Of a stretch of 13,639 nt of DNA, positions 5,074 to 12,951 are shown piece after piece. The notes below the pieces were generated by a model. The model searched no databases, was not told where the DNA came from, and was given only the letters and a program-made list of their open reading frames with translations. A program made the position numbers and the translations under genes. Position 1 is the stretch's first letter. The number at the start of each line of letters is the position of its first letter. The DNA is from Spirochaetaceae bacterium (GTDB lineage: Bacteria; Spirochaetota; Spirochaetia; Treponematales; Breznakiellaceae), in assembly GCA_031265015.1 (NCBI GenBank), contig JAISDG010000182.1, positions 1 to 13,639 on the forward strand. The letters are read 5' to 3'.

Positions 5074-8000
5074 ATGTCCCCCAGACGGATCTATGTCGAG
5101 AAAAAACCGGGCTTTGATATTGAGGCCCGTACTGTATGGGCGGACATCACAAACTTTCTGGGTCCCCAATACCCCGCGCTGGCCCGGCTTGCGAATGTAC
5201 GGATTGTAAACCGCTATGAAATAACGGGGAATCTGACCGAAGAGCAGTTTGGCAGAGCGGCGGCATTGGTTTTTTCCGAGCCCCCCTGTGACCGGGTATT
5301 TGTTGACGATGAATCTGTCCGCCGGGGTGATTTCTGGTTTGGCGTGGAGTACCTCCCCGGCCAGTATGATCAACGCGCCGATTCGTCGGAACAGTGCCTG
5401 GAGCTGGCGCTGGGCAGGCGGCCCCGGGTGCGGTGCGCGAAACTGTACATCCTTGTTCCTGACGGCGGAACGGTTTTGGACGCCGCGGAACTGGCGGCGG
5501 TTAAGGCCTATCTTATCAATCCGGTTGATTCCCGGGAACTGCGGGACTTTTCCGGGGACGAAACTTCAGGCAATCCCCCCGGGAATGGGCTTTCCGCTGG
5601 GGATGTCCCGGTTCTGGAAGGGTTTACCGGCATGGATGCCGCCGCCCTGGCGCGGCTTGCCGCGGAATACGGCCTGGCTATGTCGGGGGCGGATCTGGCT
5701 TTCTGCCGGCGGTATTTTGCCGCCGAACGGCGGGATCCTACCCTGACGGAACTGCGGGTCCTGGATACCTACTGGTCCGATCACTGCAGGCACACCACGT
5801 TTACCACGATCCTTGAATCCATCGGCATAGCAGATAACGACGCTGTTCTGCGGCAGGCCCTGGACGGGTACGAAGCGGCCCGCCGGGAAGTATACGGTCC
5901 GGCGGCGGAAACATATCCGAGGACCCTGATGGATATGGCGACCATCGGGGCACGGGTACTAAAAAAACGGGGCCTCTTTGATGATGTGGATGAATCAAAG
6001 GAAATCAACGCCTGTACCATCAAAGTACGGGCGGAGTTTGCCCGGTCCGCCGGGGAAGCCGCGGCGGGAAACATAACGGAAGAACCCTGGCTACTGCTTT
6101 TTAAGAATGAAACCCACAACCATCCTACGGAGATAGAACCGTTAGGGGGAGCGGCTACCTGCCTTGGCGGGGCGATCCGCGATCCCCTGTCGGGCCGGGC
6201 CTATGTACACCAGGCCATGCGGATTACCGGGGGCGGCGATCCCCGGACGGCGCTTTCCGAAACCCTGCCGGGAAAACTCCCCCAGGTTAAGATCGCCCGG
6301 GAAGCCGCCGCGGGGTATTCGTCATACGGCAACCAAATCGGGCTTGCCACGGGACAGGTGGCGGAGTTCTACCATCCCGGGTATCTGGCAAAGCGCCTTG
6401 AACTGGGAGCGGTCATCGGCGCCGTCCCCGCGGCCCAGGTCCGCCGGGCCGAACCGGAACGGGGAGACCTGGTACTCCTGATCGGGGGAAAGACCGGCAG
6501 GGACGGCATAGGCGGCGCTACCGGCTCCAGCAAGGTCCATACCGGGGAATCGGTGGAAACCGCCGGAGCGGAAGTACAGAAGGGCAACGCGGTGGAGGAA
6601 CGAAAGCTGCAGCGCCTTTTTCGGGATCCGGAAGTTTCCCGGCTTATCAAGCGCTGTAACGACTTTGGGGCGGGCGGCGTTTCCGTGGCTGTCGGTGAAC
6701 TCGCTCCGGGGCTGGACATCAACCTTGACGCGGCGCCCAAAAAGTACGCCGGCCTTGACGGAACGGAGCTGGCTCTTTCCGAATCCCAGGAACGGATGGC
6801 GGTGGTCGCCGCTCCCGCCGATGCCGAAACCCTGATACAAAAAGCCGCCGCGGAAAATCTTGACGCAGTGGTTATCGCTAAGATTACCTTTGGCGAAGCT
6901 GAAGGTAATCCGATTAGCTTTGGCGCAGTTAACGATAATCCGCTTACCGGTGCGGCCGAAGATAATCCGGTTACCGGCGAAGCCCGGCTACGGATGAGCT
7001 GGCAGGGCAAAACCATTGTGGATCTTTCCCGGCGGTTTCTTGACTCGAACGGCGCTCCCCGGTCGGCAAAGGCGGTACTCCGGCCCGGGACCGGAATGAA
7101 CAGGGGCGCCGGAATCTTCCCGGAAGCCGAAGCGCCCCGGACCGTACTGGACAAACTGGAACGGGAACTTGCTTCCCTTCGCTCCGGATCCCGGCGGGGA
7201 CTCCAGGAACGTTTTGACGGATCGATCGGCGCTTCTTCGGTACTGTTCCCCTGGGGGGGACGGGAACAGGGAACCCCCGAATGTGGTATGGCGGCGCTTC
7301 TTCCCCTGCCGCCGGAAACAGAGAAAGACGGGCGGCCCGGCGATGGTCCGGCTGTCAGCATGACCGCAAGCCTTATGACCTTTGGCTTTGATCCTGCCCT
7401 GACCCAGGCCAATCCCTATGAAGGAGCCAAGGGGGCGGTAAAAGAGGTGCTTGCAAAATTTGCCTGCCTGGGGGGCAATCCCTGGAAGGCCCGCCTTTCC
7501 CTGCAGGAATATTTTGAGCGGATGGAAACGGACGAATCCTGGGGAAAGCCCGCCGCCGCCCTGCTGGGCGCTCTGGAAGCCCAGCTTGCTCTGGGAGTTC
7601 CCGCCATCGGGGGCAAGGATTCCATGTCCGGGTCGTACCGGGATCCCGCCGCCGGCGTGGACATTGCCGTGCCGCCGACGGTAGTGGTTTTCGCCGCGGG
7701 AACAGTCCGGGCCCCTTCGGTCCGTTCGGGAGCCCTGAGCGGTAAACCGGGGAACCCCGTTATTTTGCTGTACCCCGGAAAGGGGGCCATGGAAACCCCT
7801 GCCGGTGAATGGACCCTCTTTAGGGCAAACATGAATGGCCTGGCGGCCCTGACGGAGCGGGGCCTTGTACTGGCCGCCTATCCCGTGGGAGCCGGGGGAA
7901 TCGCCGCGGCCCTTGCCCTTATGGCCTTTGGCAGCATGACCGGAGTCGAAGTCCGTTCCGGCTGCCTGGGTATGGCGGATGAGCGGAACTACTCCGGCGC

Positions 8001-9246
8001 CGTTCTGGCGGAGCTGGACGGCGAAGCGCTGCGTAACTCCGGCCATGGCCGGGAAATAGATACCGGCGGCTTGTTACAGAACGCGGCGTGGACCGAGGCG
8101 GCGTATACCATTGCCGAACCGGTGTTCCGCGTTGTCCGCGAAGGCAGGGCCTCAGCTACCGGCGGGGAACCATCAGCCGAGGTTCCCCTGGCGCAGCTGC
8201 GGCAGGCCTACGAATGTCCCCTGGCCCAGGTATATCCCCAGACTTCCGGCGGCGGAACCGCGGCGAAACCGGCGGCCGGTAGTCTGGCCGAGGGCGGAAA
8301 CCGTGCTGCCTGCATGGCCGCCGGCCCGGACGCCGGGCAAAACCGGGAGAACGCCGGGCGCGATACCGGCTCCGTTAGGCGAAACCAGCCCGGCGCGGCC
8401 GGGTCCCGGAGCGTGTCCGGGGGCCCGGCCGTTGGCCCGGCAAAGGCCCGGCCCCTGGTGGCGCTGCCTGTTTTCCCGGGAACCAACTGTGAATGGGACA
8501 TGCAGCGGGCCTTTCGGGAAGCGGGAGCAAGGACCCGGCTGGTGATTTTCCGGAACCGTAACCCCGGGGACATCAGGGAGTCCACCAAAGAACTGGCGGC
8601 GGCAATCGGGGACGCGCAGATCCTCGCCCTGCCGGGCGGGTTCAGCGCCGGGGATGAACCCGACGGTTCGGGAAAGTTTATCGCCAACGCGTTCCGTTCC
8701 CCCGTTATCGCCGACGCGGTACAGGATTTGCTCGATCGCCGGGACGGCCTGGCCCTGGGCATCTGCAACGGATTCCAGGCCCTGATCAAACTGGGACTGG
8801 TTCCCTATGGCCGTTATACCGAAGCCTCCGCATCTTCGCCCACCCTGACCTTTAATCGGATAGGCCGCCATGTGTCCCGGATGGTAAGAACCCGGGTACT
8901 GTCCGTGTCCTCGCCCTGGCTTGCCCTGGAAGAGCCCGGCGCGATCCACGTCCTTCCGGTCAGCCACGGAGAAGGACGGCTGGTGATCGGTGAAGACGAA
9001 GCCCGCGCGCTTTTTGCCGCCGGGCAGGCGCCCTTCTGTTATGCCGGAGCGGACGGACAGCCCGCCCTTTCGGAGCCCGACAATCCCAACGGATCGGACC
9101 ATGCCATCGAAGCCCTGACCAGTCCCGATGGAAGGATCCTCGGCAAGATGGGACATTCCGAGCGGCGGGGGCCCTTTGTTCACATCAATATACCGGGGAA
9201 CAAAACACAGCGGATTTTCGAAGCCGGGGTACGGTATTTCCGGTAA
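5074..9246 (+). CDS. purL: Phosphoribosylformylglycinamidine (FGAM) synthase, single-chain
   Basis: Catalyses the fourth step of purine synthesis: FGAR + glutamine + ATP to FGAM. Domain order: PurS-like N-terminus (about 1-95), linker, then the duplicated ATP-binding synthase core with LDTYWSDHCRHTTF (230-243) and NETHNHPTEIEP (345-356), a second half with GVPAIGGKDSMSGSY, and a C-terminal class I glutamine amidotransferase starting ALPVFPGTNCEWD (1130-1142). The triad is intact: Cys1231 in GICNGFQ, His1361 and Glu1363 in GHSER. At 1390 residues it exceeds the ~1230-1300 usual for one-chain PurL. The excess is largely a repeat segment (604-637) and a Gly/Ala/Ser-rich, low-complexity linker (about 1056-1126) ahead of the amidotransferase. 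Start ATG has AAGGAG six bases upstream (5062-5067). No neighbouring pur genes are visible. Confidence 0.96.
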   Translation: MSPRRIYVEKKPGFDIEARTVWADITNFLGPQYPALARLANVRIVNRYEITGNLTEEQFGRAAALVFSEPPCDRVFVDDESVRRGDFWFGVEYLPGQYDQRADSSEQCLELALGRRPRVRCAKLYILVPDGGTVLDAAELAAVKAYLINPVDSRELRDFSGDETSGNPPGNGLSAGDVPVLEGFTGMDAAALARLAAEYGLAMSGADLAFCRRYFAAERRDPTLTELRVLDTYWSDHCRHTTFTTILESIGIADNDAVLRQALDGYEAARREVYGPAAETYPRTLMDMATIGARVLKKRGLFDDVDESKEINACTIKVRAEFARSAGEAAAGNITEEPWLLLFKNETHNHPTEIEPLGGAATCLGGAIRDPLSGRAYVHQAMRITGGGDPRTALSETLPGKLPQVKIAREAAAGYSSYGNQIGLATGQVAEFYHPGYLAKRLELGAVIGAVPAAQVRRAEPERGDLVLLIGGKTGRDGIGGATGSSKVHTGESVETAGAEVQKGNAVEERKLQRLFRDPEVSRLIKRCNDFGAGGVSVAVGELAPGLDINLDAAPKKYAGLDGTELALSESQERMAVVAAPADAETLIQKAAAENLDAVVIAKITFGEAEGNPISFGAVNDNPLTGAAEDNPVTGEARLRMSWQGKTIVDLSRRFLDSNGAPRSAKAVLRPGTGMNRGAGIFPEAEAPRTVLDKLERELASLRSGSRRGLQERFDGSIGASSVLFPWGGREQGTPECGMAALLPLPPETEKDGRPGDGPAVSMTASLMTFGFDPALTQANPYEGAKGAVKEVLAKFACLGGNPWKARLSLQEYFERMETDESWGKPAAALLGALEAQLALGVPAIGGKDSMSGSYRDPAAGVDIAVPPTVVVFAAGTVRAPSVRSGALSGKPGNPVILLYPGKGAMETPAGEWTLFRANMNGLAALTERGLVLAAYPVGAGGIAAALALMAFGSMTGVEVRSGCLGMADERNYSGAVLAELDGEALRNSGHGREIDTGGLLQNAAWTEAAYTIAEPVFRVVREGRASATGGEPSAEVPLAQLRQAYECPLAQVYPQTSGGGTAAKPAAGSLAEGGNRAACMAAGPDAGQNRENAGRDTGSVRRNQPGAAGSRSVSGGPAVGPAKARPLVALPVFPGTNCEWDMQRAFREAGARTRLVIFRNRNPGDIRESTKELAAAIGDAQILALPGGFSAGDEPDGSGKFIANAFRSPVIADAVQDLLDRRDGLALGICNGFQALIKLGLVPYGRYTEASASSPTLTFNRIGRHVSRMVRTRVLSVSSPWLALEEPGAIHVLPVSHGEGRLVIGEDEARALFAAGQAPFCYAGADGQPALSEPDNPNGSDHAIEALTSPDGRILGKMGHSERRGPFVHINIPGNKTQRIFEAGVRYFR
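6883..6984 (+). repeat. In-frame degenerate tandem repeat inside purL
   Basis: Four units of 30, 30, 27 and 15 bases encode ITFGEAEGNP, ISFGAVNDNP, LTGAAEDNP and VTGEA. AATCCG recurs at 6907, 6937 and 6964. Each unit is a whole number of codons, so the reading frame is kept. It sits where other PurL proteins have a short link before the RLRMSWQGKTIVDLS strand. Confidence 0.75.
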
Positions 9247-9393
9247 GGGCTCAGGTACTTGTCCGGGTCAGACAAACAGATTTCCGGCTCAGATGAACAA
9301 TCGTCTGACTCAGACGGACAGCCGTCCGGGACGCCGCCTTCGCCGTCATCGTCCCATAATCCGCCATCCACGGTAAAACGTACCGGCATTTAA
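9247..9393 (+). other. Open in-frame extension after the purL stop codon
   Basis: After the TAA at 9244-9246 the purL frame stays open for 48 codons, to TAA at 9391-9393. It would encode a Ser/Gly/Asp/Pro-rich tail with heptads LSGSDKQ, ISGSDEQ, SSDSDGQ, PSGTPPS. No start codon with a Shine-Dalgarno site is visible (a TTG lies at 9259). It could be a tail lost by a stop mutation, a rare read-through product, or non-coding repeat DNA. The remaining intergenic sequence up to 9389 shows no clear terminator for purL. Confidence 0.45.
9267..9329 (+). repeat. Three tandem 21-bp repeats between purL and pstC
   Basis: Units at 9267-9287, 9288-9308 and 9309-9329 share TCAGA followed by an ACA motif. 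TCAGA begins at 9268, 9289 and 9310, an exact 21-base period. A shorter degenerate unit (CTCAGGTAC..., 9250-9266) precedes them. The period is seven codons in the purL frame. Confidence 0.75.
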
Positions 9394-9428
9394 CGCAATT
9401 TTAACAATCCCTTCACGCGGTTTTAACA
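9390..9428 (+). promoter_or_regulatory. Pho box: four half-sites at an 11-bp period
   Basis: Hexamers TTAACG (9390), TTAACA (9401), TTCACG (9412) and TTAACA (9423) recur at exactly 11 bases. PhoB/PhoP-family regulators bind TT(A/C)ACA-like direct repeats with this period, two protomers per pair. The array ends 21 bases before pstC and replaces a -35 box, as in known Pho promoters. The last gene in the window is a regulator of this type. Confidence 0.8.
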
Positions 9429-9437
9429 AAGCGGCGG

Positions 9438-9443
9438 TATGCT
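9438..9443 (+). promoter_or_regulatory. Candidate -10 box of the pst operon
   Basis: TATGCT, 4 of 6 to consensus, 9 bases after the last Pho half-site. The predicted transcription start would be at about 9450, the A of the pstC ATG, which would make the message leaderless. Confidence 0.4.
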
Positions 9444-9449
9444 GCCGGT

Positions 9450-10646
9450 ATGCTTAACCGCCGCCGGTTTGACGTTTTTTTCAAATACCTGTTCCGGGTG
9501 ATGTCCTTAAGCTCGGTACTTGCCCTGGCTTCCATCCTGGTTTTTGTGTGCGTCCAGGGGGCAAGACCGTTCATATTCCCTACCGCCCGGGGGATACGCA
9601 TTGTTCCCGAAAGAATCGAAGAGATTGCCGTTAACGGCACAACCTACCGGGATCACACCACCTTTATCCACATTCCCCCGAATACCGGAATGATTACCAT
9701 AGGTTTTTCCGGCGGGGGAATTTCGGGGACCCTGGAAATTGCCGTGGACAACGCCGAAAAGGATCCGGAAAAAGCGTTACGCTTTACCGCCGCCGGCGAA
9801 GAGGGGGAAATCACCTATCCCCAGGCCTATACCTGGACGGTAACGTATCCGGGTTTGCTGCCGGGGATGTCGTCGAAGATCCACATTTTACTGCCCGAAA
9901 GGCCCTACGGTTTTTTCCGGTTTATCACCGGCCTGGAGTGGCGGCCGGCCTACGACAAACTCTACGGCATCCTGCCGATGATAGCCGGCACCGTCATTGT
10001 CAGTTTTGCCGCCATCCTTTTGGGGCTTCCCTTGGCGCTCCTTTCCGGAGTTTTTCTCGCTGAGTTTATCCCCCCAAAACCGGCTTCCCTTATCAGGGGC
10101 GGCATAGAACTTTTGGCGGGAATTCCCTCGGTGGTGTACGGATTCTTCGGCCTTATGGTCATCGTCCCCTGGGTAAAAGAGGTCTTTCGTCCGCCCTCGG
10201 GAAACGGCCTTCTTGCCGCCGCCCTGGTCCTGGGGGTGATGATCCTGCCCACGGTCATCACCATTACCGAAACATCCCTCCGGGCCGTTCCCGATTCCAT
10301 CCGGGAAGCGTCCCTCTCCCTGGGGGCCAGCAAAATGCAGACGGCCTGGTCGGTAGTACTGCCCCATGCCAGGTCGGGAGTCATAGCCGGGGTAATTCTG
10401 GGAATATCCCGGGCCGTGGGGGAAACCATGGCGGTTATTCTGGTGGCGGGAAACTCCCCCCAGCTTATCCGGGGAATTACCGACAGCATCCGTACCCTAA
10501 CCGCGACCATTGCCCTTGAAATGGGATATGCCGAAGGCCGGCATAACGAAATGCTTTTCTCCATCGGGGTGGTATTGTTCGTTCTTATCCTGGTTCTTAA
10601 CGGCTTTATCCTCCTGGCAAGGCGGAAAGCGGAGGTATCGGCATGA
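9450..10646 (+). CDS. pstC: Phosphate ABC transporter permease PstC, with an enlarged extracytoplasmic loop
   Basis: One of two inner-membrane channel subunits of the high-affinity phosphate importer. At 398 residues it is about 80-100 longer than usual. The first membrane segment spans about 18-42. Then a soluble, beta-rich stretch (about 43-155: NGTTYRDHTTFIHIPP, GMITIGFSGGGISGTLEIAV, YTWTVTYPGLLPG) is inserted before the normal FRFITGLEWRPAYDKLYGILP junction. The five remaining segments follow from about 173, with PstC features ELLAGIPSVVYGFFGL, the ATPase-coupling EAA loop EASLSLGASKMQTAWSVVLP, and GISRAVGETMAVILVAGN. The ATG at 9450 has no Shine-Dalgarno site; no in-frame alternative lies just upstream. 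The stop overlaps the pstA start by four bases (ATGA). Confidence 0.93.
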   Translation: MLNRRRFDVFFKYLFRVMSLSSVLALASILVFVCVQGARPFIFPTARGIRIVPERIEEIAVNGTTYRDHTTFIHIPPNTGMITIGFSGGGISGTLEIAVDNAEKDPEKALRFTAAGEEGEITYPQAYTWTVTYPGLLPGMSSKIHILLPERPYGFFRFITGLEWRPAYDKLYGILPMIAGTVIVSFAAILLGLPLALLSGVFLAEFIPPKPASLIRGGIELLAGIPSVVYGFFGLMVIVPWVKEVFRPPSGNGLLAAALVLGVMILPTVITITETSLRAVPDSIREASLSLGASKMQTAWSVVLPHARSGVIAGVILGISRAVGETMAVILVAGNSPQLIRGITDSIRTLTATIALEMGYAEGRHNEMLFSIGVVLFVLILVLNGFILLARRKAEVSA

Positions 10647-11503
10647 AGCGTATCATGAAGGGGATGACCAAAACGCGGAAAATCCGCGACGGTCTTCTGT
10701 ACGGAACGATGGCGGCCGGCCTTGTTCTGGTGGGGGGGATCCTGTTTTCTATCCTTGCCTATATTCTTGTCCAGTCCGCGGGTTTCTTAAACCTTTCCTT
10801 TATTTTTACATCCGCCGAAGAGGGGGGCATTTTCCCGATGGTCATTACCACCTTTTATATGGTGCTGGTTTCTCTTGCTATCGCCCTTCCCGTGGGAATC
10901 ATGACGGCGGTTTTCCTGAACGAATATTCGGCCAATACCCCGGCGATACGCCTGCTCCGCCTGGCCATCGAAACCCTGGCGGGGATACCGTCGATAATTT
11001 ACGGCCTCTTCGGCCTCCTGATGTTCTGCCGGGTTTTTAAATTCGGCCAGTCCATTATAGCCGGGGCCCTTACCTTAAGCATTATGATTCTGCCGGTGAT
11101 CATCCGGACTGTGGAAGAATCCCTTAAAACCATTCCCGATTCCTTCCGGGAAGGAAGCTTTTCCCTGGGGGCGGCAAAATTCCAGACGATCTTTTTTGTG
11201 GTGATCCCTCCGGCCCTGCCGGGGATTGTTACCTCGGCGATTCTTGCCGTGGGCAGGGTAGTGGGGGAATCCGCCCCGGTGCTCCTGACGGTGGGGATTA
11301 CCAGGAACCTTCCCCGGTCTGTTTTTGAATCGGGCCGTACCCTGACCATACACCTGTATTATCTGACAAAAGAGGCGATCAATCCCGATGACTTTGGCAT
11401 AGCCTTTGCCACCGCCGCCGTCCTTATTATCATGGTGCTTTTAATCAATACGGCCACAAAGATCATTACCCTGATTTTTAAAAAAAGAATGGGAGGACAG
11501 TAA
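10643..11503 (+). CDS. pstA: Phosphate ABC transporter permease PstA
   Basis: The second membrane channel subunit of the Pst phosphate importer, pairing with PstC over the PstB dimer. The 286 residues are the usual length. Six membrane segments are plausible, the first at about 18-45. Family features include AVFLNEYSANTPAIRLLRLAIETLAGIPSIIYGLFGL (seen as FLNEYS and ETLAGIPSIIYGLFGL), the coupling loop REGSFSLGAAKFQTIFFVVIP, and the PstA-type AVGRVVGESAPVLLTVG, where PstC has GETM. Start ATG at 10643 overlaps the pstC stop and has GGAGGT six bases upstream (10631-10636). The stop TAA shares one base with the pstB ATG. The tight overlaps indicate coupled translation to keep subunits in balance. 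Confidence 0.96.
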   Translation: MKRIMKGMTKTRKIRDGLLYGTMAAGLVLVGGILFSILAYILVQSAGFLNLSFIFTSAEEGGIFPMVITTFYMVLVSLAIALPVGIMTAVFLNEYSANTPAIRLLRLAIETLAGIPSIIYGLFGLLMFCRVFKFGQSIIAGALTLSIMILPVIIRTVEESLKTIPDSFREGSFSLGAAKFQTIFFVVIPPALPGIVTSAILAVGRVVGESAPVLLTVGITRNLPRSVFESGRTLTIHLYYLTKEAINPDDFGIAFATAAVLIIMVLLINTATKIITLIFKKRMGGQ

Positions 11504-12258
11504 TGGCGCCTAACAAAATCGAAGTTACAAACCTGGATTTTTTTTACGGTGATTTTCAGGCCTTAAAAAATATCAACTTTTCCCTTGCCCGTCAGGAAGT
11601 GTCCGCCCTTATCGGTCCTTCGGGGTGCGGAAAATCAACCTTTATCAGAATCCTGAACCGCATGAACGACCTTATCCCCTCCTGCCGCATTGCCGGAAGC
11701 GTCCTGCTTGACGAGGAAGATATATACAACGGTATGGACGTAACCGAACTGCGGACCAGGGTGGGCATGGTATTCCAGAAGCCGAATCCCTTTAACATGA
11801 GCATCTTTGACAATGTCGCCTACGGCAAAAGAATGCAGGGTTTACGGAATAAAGAGAAGCTTGAAGAACTGGTAGAGGTATCCCTGATCAAGGCCGCGCT
11901 GTGGGACGAGGCAAAGGACAGGCTTAAAAAATCCGCCCTAAGCCTTTCCGGGGGCCAGCAGCAGCGGCTCTGCATAGCCCGGAGCATCGCCATGGAGCCG
12001 GAGATCATCCTGATGGACGAACCGACCAGCGCCCTGGACCCAATAGCCACCGGCAAAATAGAAGAGCTTATCGGGGAGCTGAAAAAAGACTACAGCATTA
12101 TCATTGTGACCCACGCGATGCACCAGGCGGCGCGGGTCAGCGACAAAACGGCGTTTTTTCTGCTGGGGGAACTTATCGAATACAACGATACCAGGGCCCT
12201 GTTTACCAATCCGGGAGACAAGAAAACCGAAGATTATATTTCCGGAAGGTTCGGTTAA
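11503..12258 (+). CDS. pstB: Phosphate ABC transporter ATP-binding protein PstB
   Basis: The cytoplasmic ATPase that powers PstCA. The 251 residues are standard. All ABC motifs are intact: Walker A GPSGCGKST (38-46), Q-loop in VFQKPNPF, signature LSGGQQQR (148-155), Walker B IILMDEPTSALD (168-179) with catalytic Glu173, and the H-loop His204 in VTHAMHQA. The PstB hallmarks ILNRMNDLIP and NPFNMSIFDNVAYG distinguish it from other ABC importers. Start ATG at 11503 has GGGAGG six bases upstream and overlaps the pstA stop by one base (TAATG). phoU follows after 30 bases. Confidence 0.98.
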   Translation: MAPNKIEVTNLDFFYGDFQALKNINFSLARQEVSALIGPSGCGKSTFIRILNRMNDLIPSCRIAGSVLLDEEDIYNGMDVTELRTRVGMVFQKPNPFNMSIFDNVAYGKRMQGLRNKEKLEELVEVSLIKAALWDEAKDRLKKSALSLSGGQQQRLCIARSIAMEPEIILMDEPTSALDPIATGKIEELIGELKKDYSIIIVTHAMHQAARVSDKTAFFLLGELIEYNDTRALFTNPGDKKTEDYISGRFG

Positions 12259-12288
12259 CCGCCTCTACCTTTCATACAAGGACGCGTA

Positions 12289-12951
12289 ATGAAAAACAAA
12301 CGAGTGCTTTTTTCCGAAGAAGTTGACGGCCTGCGCCACGATATTCTTGCCATGTCCTCTCTGGTTGAAGAGGGCCTGGGAAAAGCCCTGGCGGCTTTTC
12401 AGGACAACAACAGGGAACTGGCAAAGGCTGTCCGCGAAGATGACTCCGCGGTTAACGCCATGCAGCTTAAAATAGAAGACGCCGTGGTTATGCTTATCGC
12501 CACCCAGCAGCCCGTGGCCCGGGACCTGCGGGAAATTTTTACGATTCTGAAGATCACGGTGAACCTTGAACGGGCGGGGGATCATGCGGTACACTTGGCA
12601 AAGACGGCCATGAAACTTTCGGGCAAGGCGTCTTTCCGCGCCATGGAATCCCTGGAGCCCATGGTCAAAACCTGCCAGGAGATGATCCGCGCTTCTATTT
12701 CGGCGTACCTGAAGCAGGACCCGGAAGCGGCCCGGAAAGCTGCGGCCCTGGACGACATTATTGACGCCGAGCATAAAAAAGTTTCCGAGGAAATGCTTAA
12801 GCTGATGAAAAAACATCCCGAACTGCTCAAAAAGGCCCTGCGGTTTCTTACTACCTCGGGAAATCTTGAACGGGTGGGGGATCATATTACCAACATCTGC
12901 GAAGCGATAATTTATATGATAGAGAGCAGGCACGAAGAACTCAATGAATAA
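12289..12951 (+). CDS. phoU: Phosphate signalling protein PhoU
   Basis: A peripheral cytoplasmic protein that links Pst transporter state to the PhoR sensor kinase and restrains the Pho response and phosphate uptake when phosphate is plentiful. The 220 residues fold as two similar three-helix bundles. The repeated metal-binding motif appears twice, at LERAGDH (93-99) and LERVGDH (193-199), 100 residues apart; the latter is followed by the typical ITNICEAIIYMIE ending. ATQQPVARDLREIF is the other recognisable stretch. ATG at 12289 has AAGGA six bases upstream. The stop overlaps the next gene by eight bases. Confidence 0.96.
   Translation: MKNKRVLFSEEVDGLRHDILAMSSLVEEGLGKALAAFQDNNRELAKAVREDDSAVNAMQLKIEDAVVMLIATQQPVARDLREIFTILKITVNLERAGDHAVHLAKTAMKLSGKASFRAMESLEPMVKTCQEMIRASISAYLKQDPEAARKAAALDDIIDAEHKKVSEEMLKLMKKHPELLKKALRFLTTSGNLERVGDHITNICEAIIYMIESRHEELNE

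Noticed and set aside
4810..5373. Open frame on the minus strand, 187 codons
   Set aside because: It runs through the tRNA-Arg gene, giving the familiar false peptide VAQWIERLPPKQQVGRPI, and overlaps the start of purL.
6369..8046. Several long minus-strand frames opposite purL
   Set aside because: High GC leaves antisense frames open by chance. None resembles a known protein or has a promoter or ribosome site, and purL motifs run straight through.
9180..9389. Minus-strand frame with Cys/Ser/Pro heptads across the 21-bp repeats
   Set aside because: No ribosome site, overlaps the purL end, and starts next to the Pho box. The repeats are better explained in the purL frame or as non-coding.
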